Shown: in pieces, positions 34,501-46,965 of the stretch
How positions within the stretch are numbered: the stretch's first letter is position 1
How the letters are laid out: each line of letters starts with the position of its first letter
Notes under the pieces: generated by a model
What the model saw: the letters and a program-made list of their open reading frames with translations, nothing else
Database searches by the model: none
What the model was told of the DNA's origin: nothing
Assembly: GCF_014898815.1 (NCBI RefSeq)
Contig: NW_026515541.1
Location: 1,550,001 to 1,614,000, forward strand
DNA length: 64,000 bases
Source: Panonychus citri
Lineage: Eukaryota > Arthropoda > Arachnida > Trombidiformes > Tetranychidae
Direction: 5' to 3'
Made by a program: the position numbers and the translations under genes

Positions 34501-37500
34501 ATCGTAATGTTACTTTATTTTGATCATTTAAAGTTATATAACTGGGAAGGAATTGATTCTGATTACTGATCATCATTATTGTATTAGTTGGATCAATCAG
34601 ATAGAAAATAGTTGAACTTATCTTTTTTCTCATCCTCATCATGTTATCTTACTCTGAATCAGTTGATCATGAGTTTTTTGAACTTTCCTCATTGTCCTCG
34701 ATTTGGTTTACTTTTCTATCTCAAACAATTGATTGTATCACTTGGAGGATAATTAATTGTTATCGAGTTTATCTTGTTTTCTTACCCTGTATTCATTGTG
34801 CAAATTTTATCACAATCAACATGATAACAGTAATCATTTGTTGTTACGATCATTTCACCATTGGTATCATATAAAATTCAATAATAAGTTGTTGCTATTG
34901 TTTGAATTATCTTTCAAATTGAATTGGAAAACTGAATCATGAATGATTGATTAGATTGTTTGAGATTATTATCATTATAAAATTGAATAAAAATCTGAGA
35001 GAGCTTTGTTTAAGAGTAAAAATTGAATTCGTGCTAAGTGTTACATGGGTAAAGTTATCATGAAAATTTCATGGATAAAAATGAACTTTGAGATGAGGAT
35101 GATAAAGAATTTGCTATGATATATAATTTTTTTTTCTTTCTCATCATTTTTTCATCCTCTTCTACTCGATAAGGTTTGAAAAGGGCTCTTGAGTTACCTT
35201 TTCTTCACCAAGATCATCATCATCATCCTCTCATCTTCTCGAGAAAATCAATAAAATGTCAGACAATTTAAATTTGATCTTTTGCAATCTCACTGGAAAA
35301 TATCATTCAGACAAACCAATGCATGGGAAAGATGAGGATGGAGATGAGGTTTAGATGACACGAAGGATAAAGGTTGATTCAAGGATTGGACAAGTAGCAA
35401 TGATTACGAAAAGAATGAGATTTTTTTCCTACTTCGAAATAAAGAAAAACTCAATTTTCGTTTCAGAATTTTTCCTTTTCTCTAATTCTTCAACTGAATT
35501 CTATCGCTGTCATGGTTACACGAGTTCTTAAGCCTAAAAGGTGATCATTATCATCATCATTATTATTAAATTAATAAACTGAAAACTTTTCTCTCAATTC
35601 AAGTTTCATGATGAGAAAAAAAAAGTTTGAAGTTGAGATTAAATCATTTACAGGGAGGAAAAAGGAGAATAAAAAAAAGAAAGTAAAGAAAGAGGCAAAT
35701 ATAAATTCCATGATGATTAACTCAGAGTCTCTAAGATTTTCATGATAACGATTCTTTAAGATTGTTGTGGAAAGAAAAGTCAATTGAATTCAAGTTAATT
35801 AGCTTGAAAAGAAAAGTAAAAACAATCAGCATGATGATTACCATTATTTTCAAAGTGATTAACATTTAGATCAATTATCTGATTAATTACCGAAACGTTG
35901 AATTTTATATTATATTATTTCAAATTCATTATTAATTAACTTTCATCATCATCTCATAGTCATTAAATCCTCTATCTAATTCAAGATGGAAAACTAATTG
36001 TTTCAACAAGTTAACTGTAATTAGTTTGGTTCTACCTAATTTTTGTTGATCCAACTCAAGATACTTTCAAAACTTATCAATAATTCAATTGAATTATTAT
36101 TAGTTTAATGGTAAATATTAGTTTCAGAAAAAAATTAGATGAAAATTATCATTAATCAAATTGTAACCATTCAAGTATATTAGATGATCATCCTGTTGAT
36201 GGTGATAATCAATTGTTGATCAAAATGGTGATAAGTTAACATATTGTGTCTCCTTAACTCTGTTATCATGATATTGATTGGATAACATTTTGATATATTG
36301 AATTTGAAACATGTTATCAAAAAGAAGGATGAAGATGAGGATGGAGAAGGAAAAAAAACTGTTCCATGAGAAAAGTATTTGTATCATGTATAATAATAAT
36401 GGTGATGGAAGAAAATGAATTTGTATCATGAAAAGAATCAGAATCTTGAAGAAGTTCAGTGAAGAAGGAAGTTAAGATTATTCTGATTATCATAATGTGA
36501 GATGAAGATGAAGATGATAAGAGGAAGAGGGTGAAGAGGAGTGGATCGGGGTTGGATTGTGTGTAGATTAAAGGGAATCAAGCTTCATGTTGATGAGAAA
36601 GAAGGAAGGGAAAAAAAATATTCTATCTTCACTTGAGCATCATGAATTTTCTGGAAAAGGAATAAATTGTTATCTAGGATTTACTAATAGGAATACTAAC
36701 CAAATATTGTTCATCCATACAGTCAATGTGAGGACCGATGATGGTAAAATATTTCATTCCCTGAGGCGGTGATGCATATGGTATGTCCAGAGTTACCTTA
36801 ACATAATAACGGATGGTACATGGCTTAGCCTCGAAACTGCATGGTAATGAAGTTTCCGGAAGTTGAAAGTTGAACGGAAATGAATGATGTCCTCGAGGGA
36901 GGATAGGCACAGTTCCTTCATTTTTTTCTAGTAGAAAAACAATAAATTACCAAAGATTAACAAAAGAAAAGGATTAATTGACTAATCATTAAAACTCATT
37001 AAATTAAGAGGATATGAGCATCATTAAGCAGCTTAATTGTTGATATTTTCATCCTAATTGTTATGATCAACAAGTTAAATTATGGATAAAAAATGATCTA
37101 ATATTTTGCTGCTTCTCTACAGGGAATTGCAATCCAATATTTTGTAACTTTTTTCAGACAATTAACTGATCATTCAATCATTAATCGTATCTTCAATTTC
37201 AATGTATCAAAATAAAATGATGATGAAAAGGAGGAGAAAAACATTAGAAGATGAAGATAAATGAATGATGATAAAATAAGATCTACATAGAAAAGGCAAA
37301 GTAAAACTGACAAAACTAAAGGATGTGAAACATTCATCATTTGATAGACTGGGAAAAGATATTTTTTTAAAAAATCTAATGGAACCCTAATGAAAATAAT
37401 AGTAAATGTATCAACTGAATACAAACCTTTGAGCTTGAAATTTTCAACCGTTTGAAGTATAACTTGACCTGTTAGGGTCTCACCGGCATAATACATTTCC

Positions 37501-37538
37501 TTTTCAAGTCTTATATCAAATTCACTGATATAATCCAT
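31560..37538 (-). CDS. Arrestin-domain-containing protein (alpha-arrestin, ARRDC type)
   Basis: Six exons: 37538-37427, 36927-36701, 32420-32241, 32165-31968, 31904-31790 and 31708-31560, all GT-AG and frame-consistent, giving 326 residues. Arrestin-N blocks: FDIRLEKEMYYAGETLTGQV, HHSFPFNFQLPETSLPCSFE, IRYYVKVTLDIP. Arrestin-C blocks: ICCLCCKRGIVNLKSSLERS, GESIKFKATIDNQS, PVMPPTLNGVCRLLSIFYVL, LHIDFPITIATCPFR. Alpha-arrestins are adaptors that recruit HECT ubiquitin ligases to membrane receptors. The C-terminus (VVLYRPVYVCV) is short and lacks PPxY motifs. About 45 residues usually found between the first two coding exons are missing, though the splice phases fit. A 48 bp intron in the 5' UTR (37604-37557) is likely. 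Intron 2 is 4.3 kb. Confidence 0.88.
32421..36700 (-). other. Large intron 2 of the arrestin-domain gene
   Basis: No gene or transposon recognised. AT-rich with many GATGA and CATCATC words. Open frames in it are low-complexity. Confidence 0.6.
32824..32925. repeat. GATGAA/GATGAT low-complexity repeats
   Basis: Two runs of GATGAAGATGA and GATGATGATGAT type separated by about 40 bp. They produce an Asp/Glu-rich frame on one strand and a His/Leu-rich frame on the other; neither is likely a gene. Confidence 0.75.
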
Positions 37539-38812
37539 GTTTACCTTATATTCTCTGAATATTATTATACAACTATTATTATTTATATTAGAAAACACTT
37601 ACAGGTAGATAAAAACGTTTCAGATGTGTTGATAGTGATTCTGGTGATGATGAGGGTGGTGATCCAAGGGGTGAGATGAATTTAGCCCTTTGTATTTGGC
37701 ACGATAGTACAAATTGTTTACAAAGATATGGACACAATAGAAATCATAATGTTGCCGTAATAATAATTTTATATTTGTTTCTAACAAGGAGATAATAATC
37801 TTGATTAAAGTGAAATTCTGTTGACTGACAATTCTGCGCCATAATAAGCTTCAAGTTATCATCATGTTAGTTTCAGAGATTGCGTTTGGATACGAGAAAA
37901 TTTCCAACAAATAGCTGAGTAAGGAAGAAGAAGAGATGTAGAATGCTCATTGGAAGGATAACTTTCCTTTCTCTTTCTCTCTCCCTGAATTCATCTCCAT
38001 CTTTCAGAAAATTCATGGAGTTCAACCTCATAAACGTATCACCAGATGGAAACACTAAAACTGTGTCTAACCAACATAGTTAACTGTTCCAATTTAACTA
38101 AATGAATTAATTTACATATCAGTCAATAAATTTAACTCTTGTTTTGGCAAATAAACGAATTTTCAATAAGAATAAATAACTAACCGTAAAAAACTATTTA
38201 AACTAATAATAACTAACAAAAGGATGAGACCTTTCGAAAAATCGTCATAAATATCGAACCATCATGAATTTTTTCAAAAACTTTAAACTCGACTTAAATC
38301 AACCAAAGATGTTGTATTAGAATTAGAGATTGTAAGTGTCTTTGTTAGGGAAGAGGGAAACTCAGCATTAATCGAGGGACCAATTTCTAATTTCGGAAAG
38401 ACAGTAAAAAGTGCTATGGCGAGTACTCAATTCCATTTTCAGCCCGCAACATCTTAATGTTTTCACATGTCTGAGTTACGATATATGATCTGTTCGAATT
38501 AATTTACTTTTCACACTTACAACGCGAATGATTGTTGTGCTTGAACTGTATAATTAAACTATTATGATACACGTAATTAATGTTTAGATAAAACCTTCTG
38601 AATAGACATGGAAAACAGAGTGTTTTTACAAAATGCAACATATATTGTTCCAGTTAGTTAAATTTACACATGAATCAATCGTTTTTACTCTTATTTTGTA
38701 GATAAAATTAATTTTAAATAAGAATTATTTCCCGTTAGTAAAAGGAAACTCTAACAAGTGCATCAAAAACTATTGTGTTTCAGTTTTTTAAGATATATTT
38801 GATATCATAATT

Positions 38813-39263
38813 ATGGACTTGAATATAATCCCAAATTTCACCTTTGTAGTTGTATGTTCGACTATTTTATCAATGATAGGTGGTAATATCAGTTTTCAGT
38901 TGTTGCCCACATCTGATATTACTGTTGGCTCTAATCAATATGGTGGTGGATATGGTGGTGGGGCTGGTGCTGGTGCTGGTAAGTCCTATTTGTCTTGATT
39001 TAAACTGCTTTGACGCTAGTTCTGATTCTAATCTTTTTGCTGATAATTTTGTTGGTGACAAAGCCCGTTATACGGATGATACCTTGAATTTTTCTTCTGG
39101 TTCTGGTTTTCAAATTAATGATAAAGATACGAAATACTATAACTATGACGATGATGGTGACGATGAAGATAACAATGGCGATGATGCACCGATGGTGAAC
39201 GATGTTGGCTACCAAGTTTATAAACTAAATGTAGAACTTAAAAAAGTATTACCTGAGTATTGA
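38813..39263 (+). CDS. Small secreted Gly-rich protein of the silk-like family, copy A
   Basis: The first frame encodes a signal peptide (MDLNIIPNFTFVVVCSTILS) and a short segment NQYGGGYGGGAGAGAG before a stop. The upstream block (CTAACAAGTGCATCAAAAAC) is the silk-family one. A GTAAGT donor right after the Gly/Ala run (38979) and an AG at 39063 would splice in frame (166 + 200 nt, 121 residues) to an acidic tail containing SSGSGFQINDKD, the DDDGDDEDNNGDD run and a C-terminus KKVLPEY. The unspliced alternative is a 61-residue protein. The spidroin-type helical domain is absent. Both copies keep both frames open, which argues for some use. Exon structure is tentative. Confidence 0.55.
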
Positions 39264-40269
39264 CAGCCAAATGATTACTTGATTCTCCTTATGCTTATTT
39301 ATCCTTATTTGCATTTGGCAAACATTTTTAACGATATAATCATGATTAGAGTGCTAGATGAACCACAGCATCATTTCTATGTACCTACGTTATAACGTAA
39401 GATGTCGATACCTTCAACATGCCGTTCATCACAATTTTATTTACTCATTTTCGTCTGAAAGGTTTGCATTAAATAATATTTGAAGACTTAAAATGAAAGT
39501 GAACATCTTTTGCCTTGTATCGCGATTAACAACAAGTTCAGTATGAAATGATTATTATGTTTTAATATAGTACATTTACATGAATATCAGAATTCGTATA
39601 AGATAAGTGAGTTTTACTGAAATCACCTGAGTGCTCATCTCAGTTAAATTTAACTGGAATGAAATTTGACAAATGTTAATTTCGAAAACCCCTTTGATCA
39701 TCGAAACCACCCTAATTACTTGTAATCTGTAAAACACACTGTAGCAACAAATATAACACCCAAAGATAAAAATTCGAATTCGGAAAAGTTCATGATGAGA
39801 TCCATTCAATCAACTGAGATAAATAATTCGATAACTTATTAAGCTTTCACTTTTAGTAAAAAAGTTTACTTTTAGTAAAGCAAAAAATTTTCTGCAAGTT
39901 TCTTTTGCTAAAATAAAAATTTATCAAACGGTGTTTAAATTTAACTTCACTCAGTTAATGTTGATTGGATTTACTTTTAAATGAGTTTTAGCTGTTTAAA
40001 TATACCAATTGTACAGAAAATGATTAATTAAGCTTTGATCGTTGTTTTTAGGAACTTTGAAATTAAAACGACAGAAATGCGCCGTTAGACATGAAATGGT
40101 CTCATAACTTGGGTTAAATTGATTGAGAATCCTGAAAAACAACAGCCTTTTGCATCTCATGCATTTTTTGTTTGTAAAAAAATACTTTTATTATTAAAAA
40201 CTTGATCGGTTTGTTAACAACAATTGATTTTTGTTCGGCTGTTTAATCAAAACTATTAATAAATTGACT

Positions 40270-41090
40270 TTATATTCCAAATCCTTCTTCTTCCTCTTCC
40301 TGGTCCATCGCGTATCTCGATCGGTACCCAAGGCTCATGATAATATAAAAGAAAAGCATAATCGACGGAATCATGCCAACTATAAATCCCGTTATACTTG
40401 GTCTTTTAAATTTGTAATCAGCGTATTCTCGAGATGATGTTGCTAGTTTTGTTTCAGAAAATTCAATCAATTAGATGTACAGTTTATTCACAACCAATTC
40501 TGTAATATGGATGATCAACCATTTTCAATGTCACATTAAGAATTCACTTTAAATATTATTGACTTTAGCTATCTCTTTGAAATCTAATCATTATTAAGTA
40601 GACTCTTATTGTGATTAATTAATTGATTAGATATTTATTTTTTGATTCTTTCTCTCTTTCTTTTTTTTCTTTTCATTTCCTCTTTCGTACTTTACAAGTC
40701 GATTAATCGATTAGCTTTAAATCTAACCATTCGTCCATCTCTATTAATGCGACAATTTATTCATATTGATTTGTTGATTGATTTCTGACTAATGGAAATG
40801 TTAACATTGAAATAAGGTAATATCCAAGTCAAGGTTAATTGTTTACTTGATTGGTGATTAATTGACTTACCGATAACTTGAAAAGACATTGAATCAATTT
40901 GATCAGTGTTGATTGTTGTTAAATTGTTTGAATAGCAAGTGTAAAGTCCACTTGCATTTCCACTATTGATTGTTATCTTTAAGATGTCCAAAGTTATGAA
41001 TGTATTAATTGATTGGTGGATAATTTGATAGTCAATTTCATTGATTAACTGATTTGATTGCGGTGATAACAGGTAATCATTATCATGAAA
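40270..41090 (-). pseudogene. 3' fragment of the Ig-domain receptor gene
   Basis: Duplicated copy of the last two exons of the gene at 43628-46291. The Ig exon is cut at the codons for DNDYLLSPQ and joined to arrestin 5' sequence at about 41090. The transmembrane exon (40442-40270) and its stop codon are intact. The signal peptide and first exons are absent, so it is probably not expressed as a receptor. Confidence 0.85.
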
Positions 41091-42330
41091 TATACAACTA
41101 TTATTATTTATATTAGAAAACACTTACAGGTAGATAAAAACGTTTCAGATGTGTTGATAGTGATTCTGGTGATGATGAGGGTGGTGATCCAAGGGGTGAG
41201 ATGAATTTAGCCCTTTGTATTTGGCACGATAGTACAAATTGTTTACAAAGATATGGACACAATAGAAATCATAATGTTGCCGTAATAATAATTTTATATT
41301 TGTTTCTAACAAGGAGATAATAATCTTGATTAAAGTGAAATTCTGTTGACTGACAATTCTGCGCCATAATAAGCTTCAAGTTATCATCATGTTAGTTTCA
41401 GAGATTGCGTTTGGATACGAGAAAATTTCAAACAAATAGCTGAGTAAGGAAGAAGAGATGTAGAATGCTCATTGGAAGGATAACTTTCCTTTCTCTTTCT
41501 CTCTCCCTGAATTCATCTCCATCTTTCAGAAAATTCATGGAGTTCAACCTTATAAACGTATCACCAGATGGAAACACTAAAACTGTGTCTAACCAACATA
41601 GTTAACTGTTCCAATTTAACTAAATGAATTAATTTACATATCAGTCAATAAATTTAACTCTTGTTTTGGCAAATAAACGAATTTTCAATAAGAATTAATA
41701 ACTAACCGTAAAAAACTATTTAAACTAATAATAACTAACAAAGGATGAGACCTTTCGAATCGTCATAAATATCGAACCATCATGAATTTTTTCAAAAACT
41801 TTAAACTCGACTTAAATCAACCAAAGATGTTGTATTAGAATTAGAGATTGTAAGAGTCTTTGTTAGGGAAGAGGGAAACTCAGCATTAATCGAGGGACCA
41901 ATTTCTAATTTCGGAAAGACAGTAAAAAGGGCTATGGCGAGTACTCAATTCCATTTTCAGCCCGCAACATCTTAATGTTTTCACATGTCTGAGTTACGAT
42001 ATATGATCTGTTCGAATTAATTTACTTTTCACACTTACAACGCGAATGATTGTTGTGCTTGAACTGTATAATTAAACTATTATGATACACGTAATTAATG
42101 TTTAGATAAAACCTTCTGAATAGACATGGAAAACAGAGTGTTTTTACAAAATGCAACATATATTGTTCCAGTTAGTTAAATTTACACATGAATCAATCGT
42201 TTTTACTCTTATTTTGTAGATAAAATTAATTTTAAATAAGAATTATTTCCCGTTTGTAAAAGGAAACTCTAACAAGTGCATCAAAAACTATTGTGTTTCA
42301 GTTTTTTAAGATATATTTGATATCATAATT

Positions 42331-42781
42331 ATGGACTTGAATATAATCCCAAATTTCACCTTTGTAGTTGTATGTTCAACTATTTTATCAATGATAGGTG
42401 GTAATATCAGTTTTCAGTTGTTGCCCACATCTGATATTACTGTTGGCTCTAATCAATATGGTGGTGGATATGGTGGTGGGGGAGGTGCTGGTGCTGGTAA
42501 GTCCTATTTGTCTTGATTTAAACTGCTTTGACACTAGTTCTGATTCTAATCTTTTTGCTGATAATTTTATTGGTGACAAAGCCCGTTATACGGATGATAC
42601 CTTGAATTTTTCTTCTGGTTCTGGTTTTCAAATTAATGATAAAGATACGAAATACTATAACTATGACGATGATGGTGACGATGAAGATAACAATGGCGAT
42701 GATGCACCGATGGTGAACGATGATGGCTACCAAGTTTATAAACTAAATGTAGAACTTAAAAAAGTATTACCTGAGTATTGA
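42331..42781 (+). CDS. Small secreted Gly-rich protein of the silk-like family, copy B
   Basis: Nearly identical to the gene at 38813. One Gly/Ala change in the short repeat (GGYGGGGGAGAG) and one Val-to-Asp change in the acidic tail. Likely exons 42331-42496 and 42582-42781 if the GTAAGT donor and the AAAG acceptor are used. Same caution on structure as for copy A. Confidence 0.55.
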
Positions 42782-43627
42782 CAGCCAAATGATTACTTGA
42801 TTCTCCTTATGCTTATTTGCATTTTGCAAACATTTTTAACGATCTAATCATGATTAGAGTGCTAGATGAACCACAGCATCATTTCTATGTACCTACGTTA
42901 TAACGTAAGATGTCGATGCCTTCAACATGCCGTTCATCACAATTTTATTTACTCATTTTCGTCTGAAAGGTTTGCATTAAATAATATTTGAAGACTTAAA
43001 ATGAAAGTGAACATCTTTTGCCTTGTATCGCGATTAACAACAAATTCAGTATGAAATTATAATAATTACCTAATAATCCTTGTAATCTGTAAAACACAAT
43101 GTAGCAACAAATATAACCCCCAAAGATAAAAATTCGAATTCGGAAAAGTTCATGATGAGATTCATTCAATCAACTGAGATAAATAATTCGATAACTTATT
43201 AAGCTTTCACTTTTAGTATTCGTAAAAAATTTTCTGCAAGTTTCTTTTGCTATTAATAAAATAAAAATTTATCAAACGGTGTTTAAATTTAACTTCACTC
43301 AGTTAATGTTGAATGGATTTACTTTCAAATGAGTTTTAGCTGTTTGAATATATTAATTGTACAGAAAATGATTAACTAAACTTTGATCGTTGTTTTTAGG
43401 AACTTTGAAATTAAAACGATAGAAATGGACTGAAATACACCGTTAGATATGAAATGGTCTCATAACCTGGGTTAAATTGATTGAGAATCCTGAAAAACAA
43501 CAGCCTTTTGCATCTCATGCATTTTTTGTTTGTAAAAAAATAATTTTATTATTAAAAACTTGATCGGTTTGTTAACAACAATTGATTTTTGTTCGGCTGT
43601 TTAATTAAAACTATTAATAAATTGACT

Positions 43628-46291
43628 TTATATTCCAAATCCTTCTTCTTCCTCTTCCTGGTCCATCGCGTATCTCGATCGGTACCCAAGGCTCATGATA
43701 ATATAAAAGAAAAGCATAATCGACGGAATCATGCCAACTATAAATCCCGTTATACTCGGCCTTTTAAATTTGTAATCAGCGTATTCTCGAGATGATGTTG
43801 CTAATTTTGTTTCAGAAAATTCAATCAATTAGATGTACAATTTATTCACAACCAATTCTGTAATATCGATGATCAACCATTTTCAATGTCACATTAAGAA
43901 TTCACTTTAAATATTATTGACTTTAGCTATCCCCAAAGAGTAGAGAATCACCCTACTCTTTGGCTATCCCTTTAAAATCTAATCATTATTAAGTAGACTC
44001 TTATTGTGATTAATTAATTGATTAGATATTTATTTTTTGATTCTTTCTCTCTTTCTTTTTTTTCTTTTCATTTCCTCTTTCGTACTTTACAAGTCGATTA
44101 ATCGATTAGCTTTAAATCTAACCATTCGTCCATCTCTATTAATGCGACAGTTTATTCATATTGATTTGTTGATTGATTTCTGACTAATGGAAATGTTAAC
44201 ATTGGAATAAGGTAATAGCCAAGTCAAGGTTAATTGTTTACTTGATTGGTGATTAATTGACTTACCGATAACTTGAAAAGACATTGAATCAATTTGATCA
44301 GTGTTGATTGTTGTCAAATTGTTTGAATAGCAAGTGTAAAGTCCACTTGCATTTCCACTATTAATTGTTATCTTTAAGATGTCCAAAGTTATGAATTTAT
44401 TAATTGATTGGTGGATAATTTGATAGTCAATTTCATTGATCAACTGATTTGATTGCGGTGATAACAGGTAATCATTATCCTTAATCCAGATAATTTGATT
44501 TGATTGTTTGGTTTCCAATAAACAGGCAAGTTTAACCTCCTCACCTATCACATATTCAACTTGAATTAAAATATTTTTACCCGATGATAAATTAGGCGAA
44601 GCTGTGGAAACAATTTGAATTGAGAATAATTAGCTAATTGTTGATCTCATTCAAGATGTTATGGGTTTTGGTAAAAGTTAATTACTAAATATTTGATTTT
44701 CTTGGTGATCGATTTTGGTAAATATTAATAGTAACCCAATGATGAAGGTTAATTGTTGTAAATCTATTAATAGGATTGCTGTTGTTCATTCATAGGACTT
44801 TCAATGATTAGGCTATAAAGTTAATTGTGTCAAGGTTGAGGTTAATTGTTGACGTAATTTGAATATAATTGATAAAATTTTCAGTTCAAATCAAGTAATC
44901 GACATTTTATAAATTCACCATCCAATCACTTGGCGGTCATTCAATATTTTGGGTCATGGTCAGTCTAAAATTAGCTTAATGATTTAATTTCACAATCGCA
45001 TATTAATCTAATCAAAGTTAATGCATAAATTTAAACTAGATTAAACCCTCAATGATAGTGACAATTTGAGGCAATAAACAATTGTAATAATTGATTAGCA
45101 GACTTAATCTTATTGCTTGACCTCTTCATTGAATTGAATCAATTTTAATGATGGATTAGATTGAAAGTTTTTTTCGTAATTAATAATCACAATCAGCAGC
45201 AATATAAATAAACATAAAGTTTACCAAGGTTACAATGTTGATTCAATTGATATTTAATCAATTTATTGTAATGATTATTATCATGATTAACAGCCAATCA
45301 ATCAGAAGGATGCTATTTCAATCAAATAGTTATGTAGGAGTCCTTTCAACAGAGCACGAAATTTAGCAATCAATAAGCAGTAATCAACGATAAAAGATTA
45401 ATTAGAAACTAGATTAGTATAAGTCCATAACAACAATTGGGTAAAAAAGGACAATCGAACTTAGGAATTACCAATTAGATGATTTAGTGACAGTTAGAAA
45501 ATTTTAAATGTGGTTATTAGGATCAATTAAAAGATAGCCAATTGTGTTTGCACTTGATTTGATTCTAATCATGTAAAAATTGACTAACTTACATGGGGTA
45601 ACAATTATAATCTCCTGGTAATTTTCATCTTCTAATTGATCTGAATTAATATTGTTATCGGCAAGATTATCGTCGTTCAGAGTACCGATTGAATCATTTT
45701 CTGTGAAATCTTCACTATCGAAAATGGTTTTTCTTCGATGTTTCGTCGATTTTAGAAGTGACCTATCATGTTCATTTAGTTGATCATCTACAATATCGTC
45801 GTCATCAATTTGATTAATGGTCATTTCTTGGCAACTAATTAATTCACCTTTCATACAAACAGCATTAACCGGAGCTAAAGGTGATTCCTTGAAGGATGGA
45901 TAAAATTTTCCAGACACTAGATTTTCAATGAAAGTAACAATTAGTTATCCAATTAAACTTTCACTCAACTTGGTTTACCTTTAAATAGTGTTTTAAATCT
46001 ATGAGAGTTATCCATTGACTCGGTGAAACATAAACTATTTTGATAATCACTGGATGAATTGGTTAATCTAATCCGACAACATGTTGAGTTAGTTGCATCT
46101 TCGGATGAAGTGTTGATATCAAAAACATTGAGCACTTTAGGCGATGAAGATGAGGATGAAGATGATAAGGATAATATTGAAGATGAAGACGAATCAGATT
46201 CACTTTCATCTAGAATACAAATCCAGCCATAGATTAGATTAGGATTTATTATCAAAAGAACCAGTAAGATTGTCAAGAAGATCCAACTCAT
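43628..46291 (-). CDS. Single-pass membrane protein with one Ig-like domain
   Basis: Four exons, 46291-45979, 45916-45593, 44601-44266 and 43800-43628, all phase 1 with GT-AG borders, total 381 residues. Signal peptide at 1-22 (MSWIFLTILLVLLIINPNLI...). Residues about 23-105 are Ser/Glu-rich with CCRIRLTNSS. The second exon has a cysteine pair (VCMKGELISCQ) and a long acidic linker. The third exon is an Ig-like domain with the expected KLAC, IIWIKDN and SGLYTCYS pattern (two cysteines and the core Trp). The last exon has a transmembrane helix (SITGFIVGMIPSIMLFFYII) and a short tail ending EEEEEGFGI. Probably a cell-surface adhesion or receptor protein. I cannot name the family. Its 3' half is duplicated at 40270-41090. 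Confidence 0.8.
43934..43962. mobile_element. 29 bp hAT-like miniature insertion
   Basis: Inverted ends CAAAGAGTAG/CTACTCTTTG around a 9 bp centre, flanked by a perfect 8 bp duplication GCTATCCC (43926-43933 and 43963-43970). The paralogous site in copy A (about 40567) has a single GCTATCTC, so it inserted after the tandem duplication. The ends match the foldback element at 60111. Confidence 0.85.
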
Positions 46292-46918
46292 GATAAGATA
46301 TTGAAATTATTTCTAATAACAAATAGTACGAATAAAGATTTACAATGATAATCAAAACAAATTATCTGTCCAAGTAAATTGTTGATAAAAACACTTTGGT
46401 ACATCGGTTAACGTACATCGGTATAAGTTTCGGTAACTGTTGAAAACTTTTCCTTTTCCCAATAATTTGAAGTAAAATGAAAACTATTTCTTTTCAAAGA
46501 GAAAGTTTCAATTTCATTATTATTTTACATCCCTTTTCATTAGAAAAATAGTTATATCTAGACGGTTATAATCAACTTATTCAATTGTTGATAATCAACA
46601 CTCATAAAAGTAAATTGGTAAACTTTAACACTCTATTTTCAAACAAATTCAGTGTTGAAGTTATAATCAAAATCATCCTCATGACAATATTTGTAACAAC
46701 AATAGAAACCATGAGAAATAATAATAATAGCTCAGGTAATTGTCATAATAATCATCATCATGATGACAAAAATTCACTGATAATGACCGAGACCTTGATA
46801 TCAGTGGTCATATTTCTGGAGTTGTTTGAGCAGATACACAAAAATTTTCTCGTCTCAATCGTTTCGTCAACAATCAACTTAATTGTTGTGATATTCATAT
46901 AAACATGACTCCCTCCCT

Positions 46919-46921
<3 letters not shown>

Positions 46922-46961
<40 letters not shown>
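46922..46961. repeat. (CT)n microsatellite
   Basis: About twenty uninterrupted TC units. Confidence 0.95.

Positions 46962-46965
<4 letters not shown>

Larger units (their letters stand above)
37567..41091. repeat. 3.5 kb tandem duplication, copy A
   Basis: Offset to copy B is 3525 bp, with a few per cent divergence and small indels. Contains the 5' UTR region of the arrestin gene, a small glycine-rich secreted gene (38813) and the 3' half of the Ig-domain gene. The left end continues into the genuine arrestin gene. The right end breaks inside the Ig exon. Confidence 0.92.
41092..44480. repeat. 3.5 kb tandem duplication, copy B
   Basis: Second copy of 37567-41091. The left end has only the non-coding 5' part of the arrestin gene. 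The right end runs into the complete Ig-domain gene. Differs from copy A by a 29 bp transposon footprint at 43934 and by several small indels, including a shorter stretch near 43060. Confidence 0.92.

Noticed and set aside
46585..46902. 105-codon plus-strand frame
   Set aside because: AT-rich with Asn/Ile-rich composition, no signal or domain, and no neighbouring splice logic.
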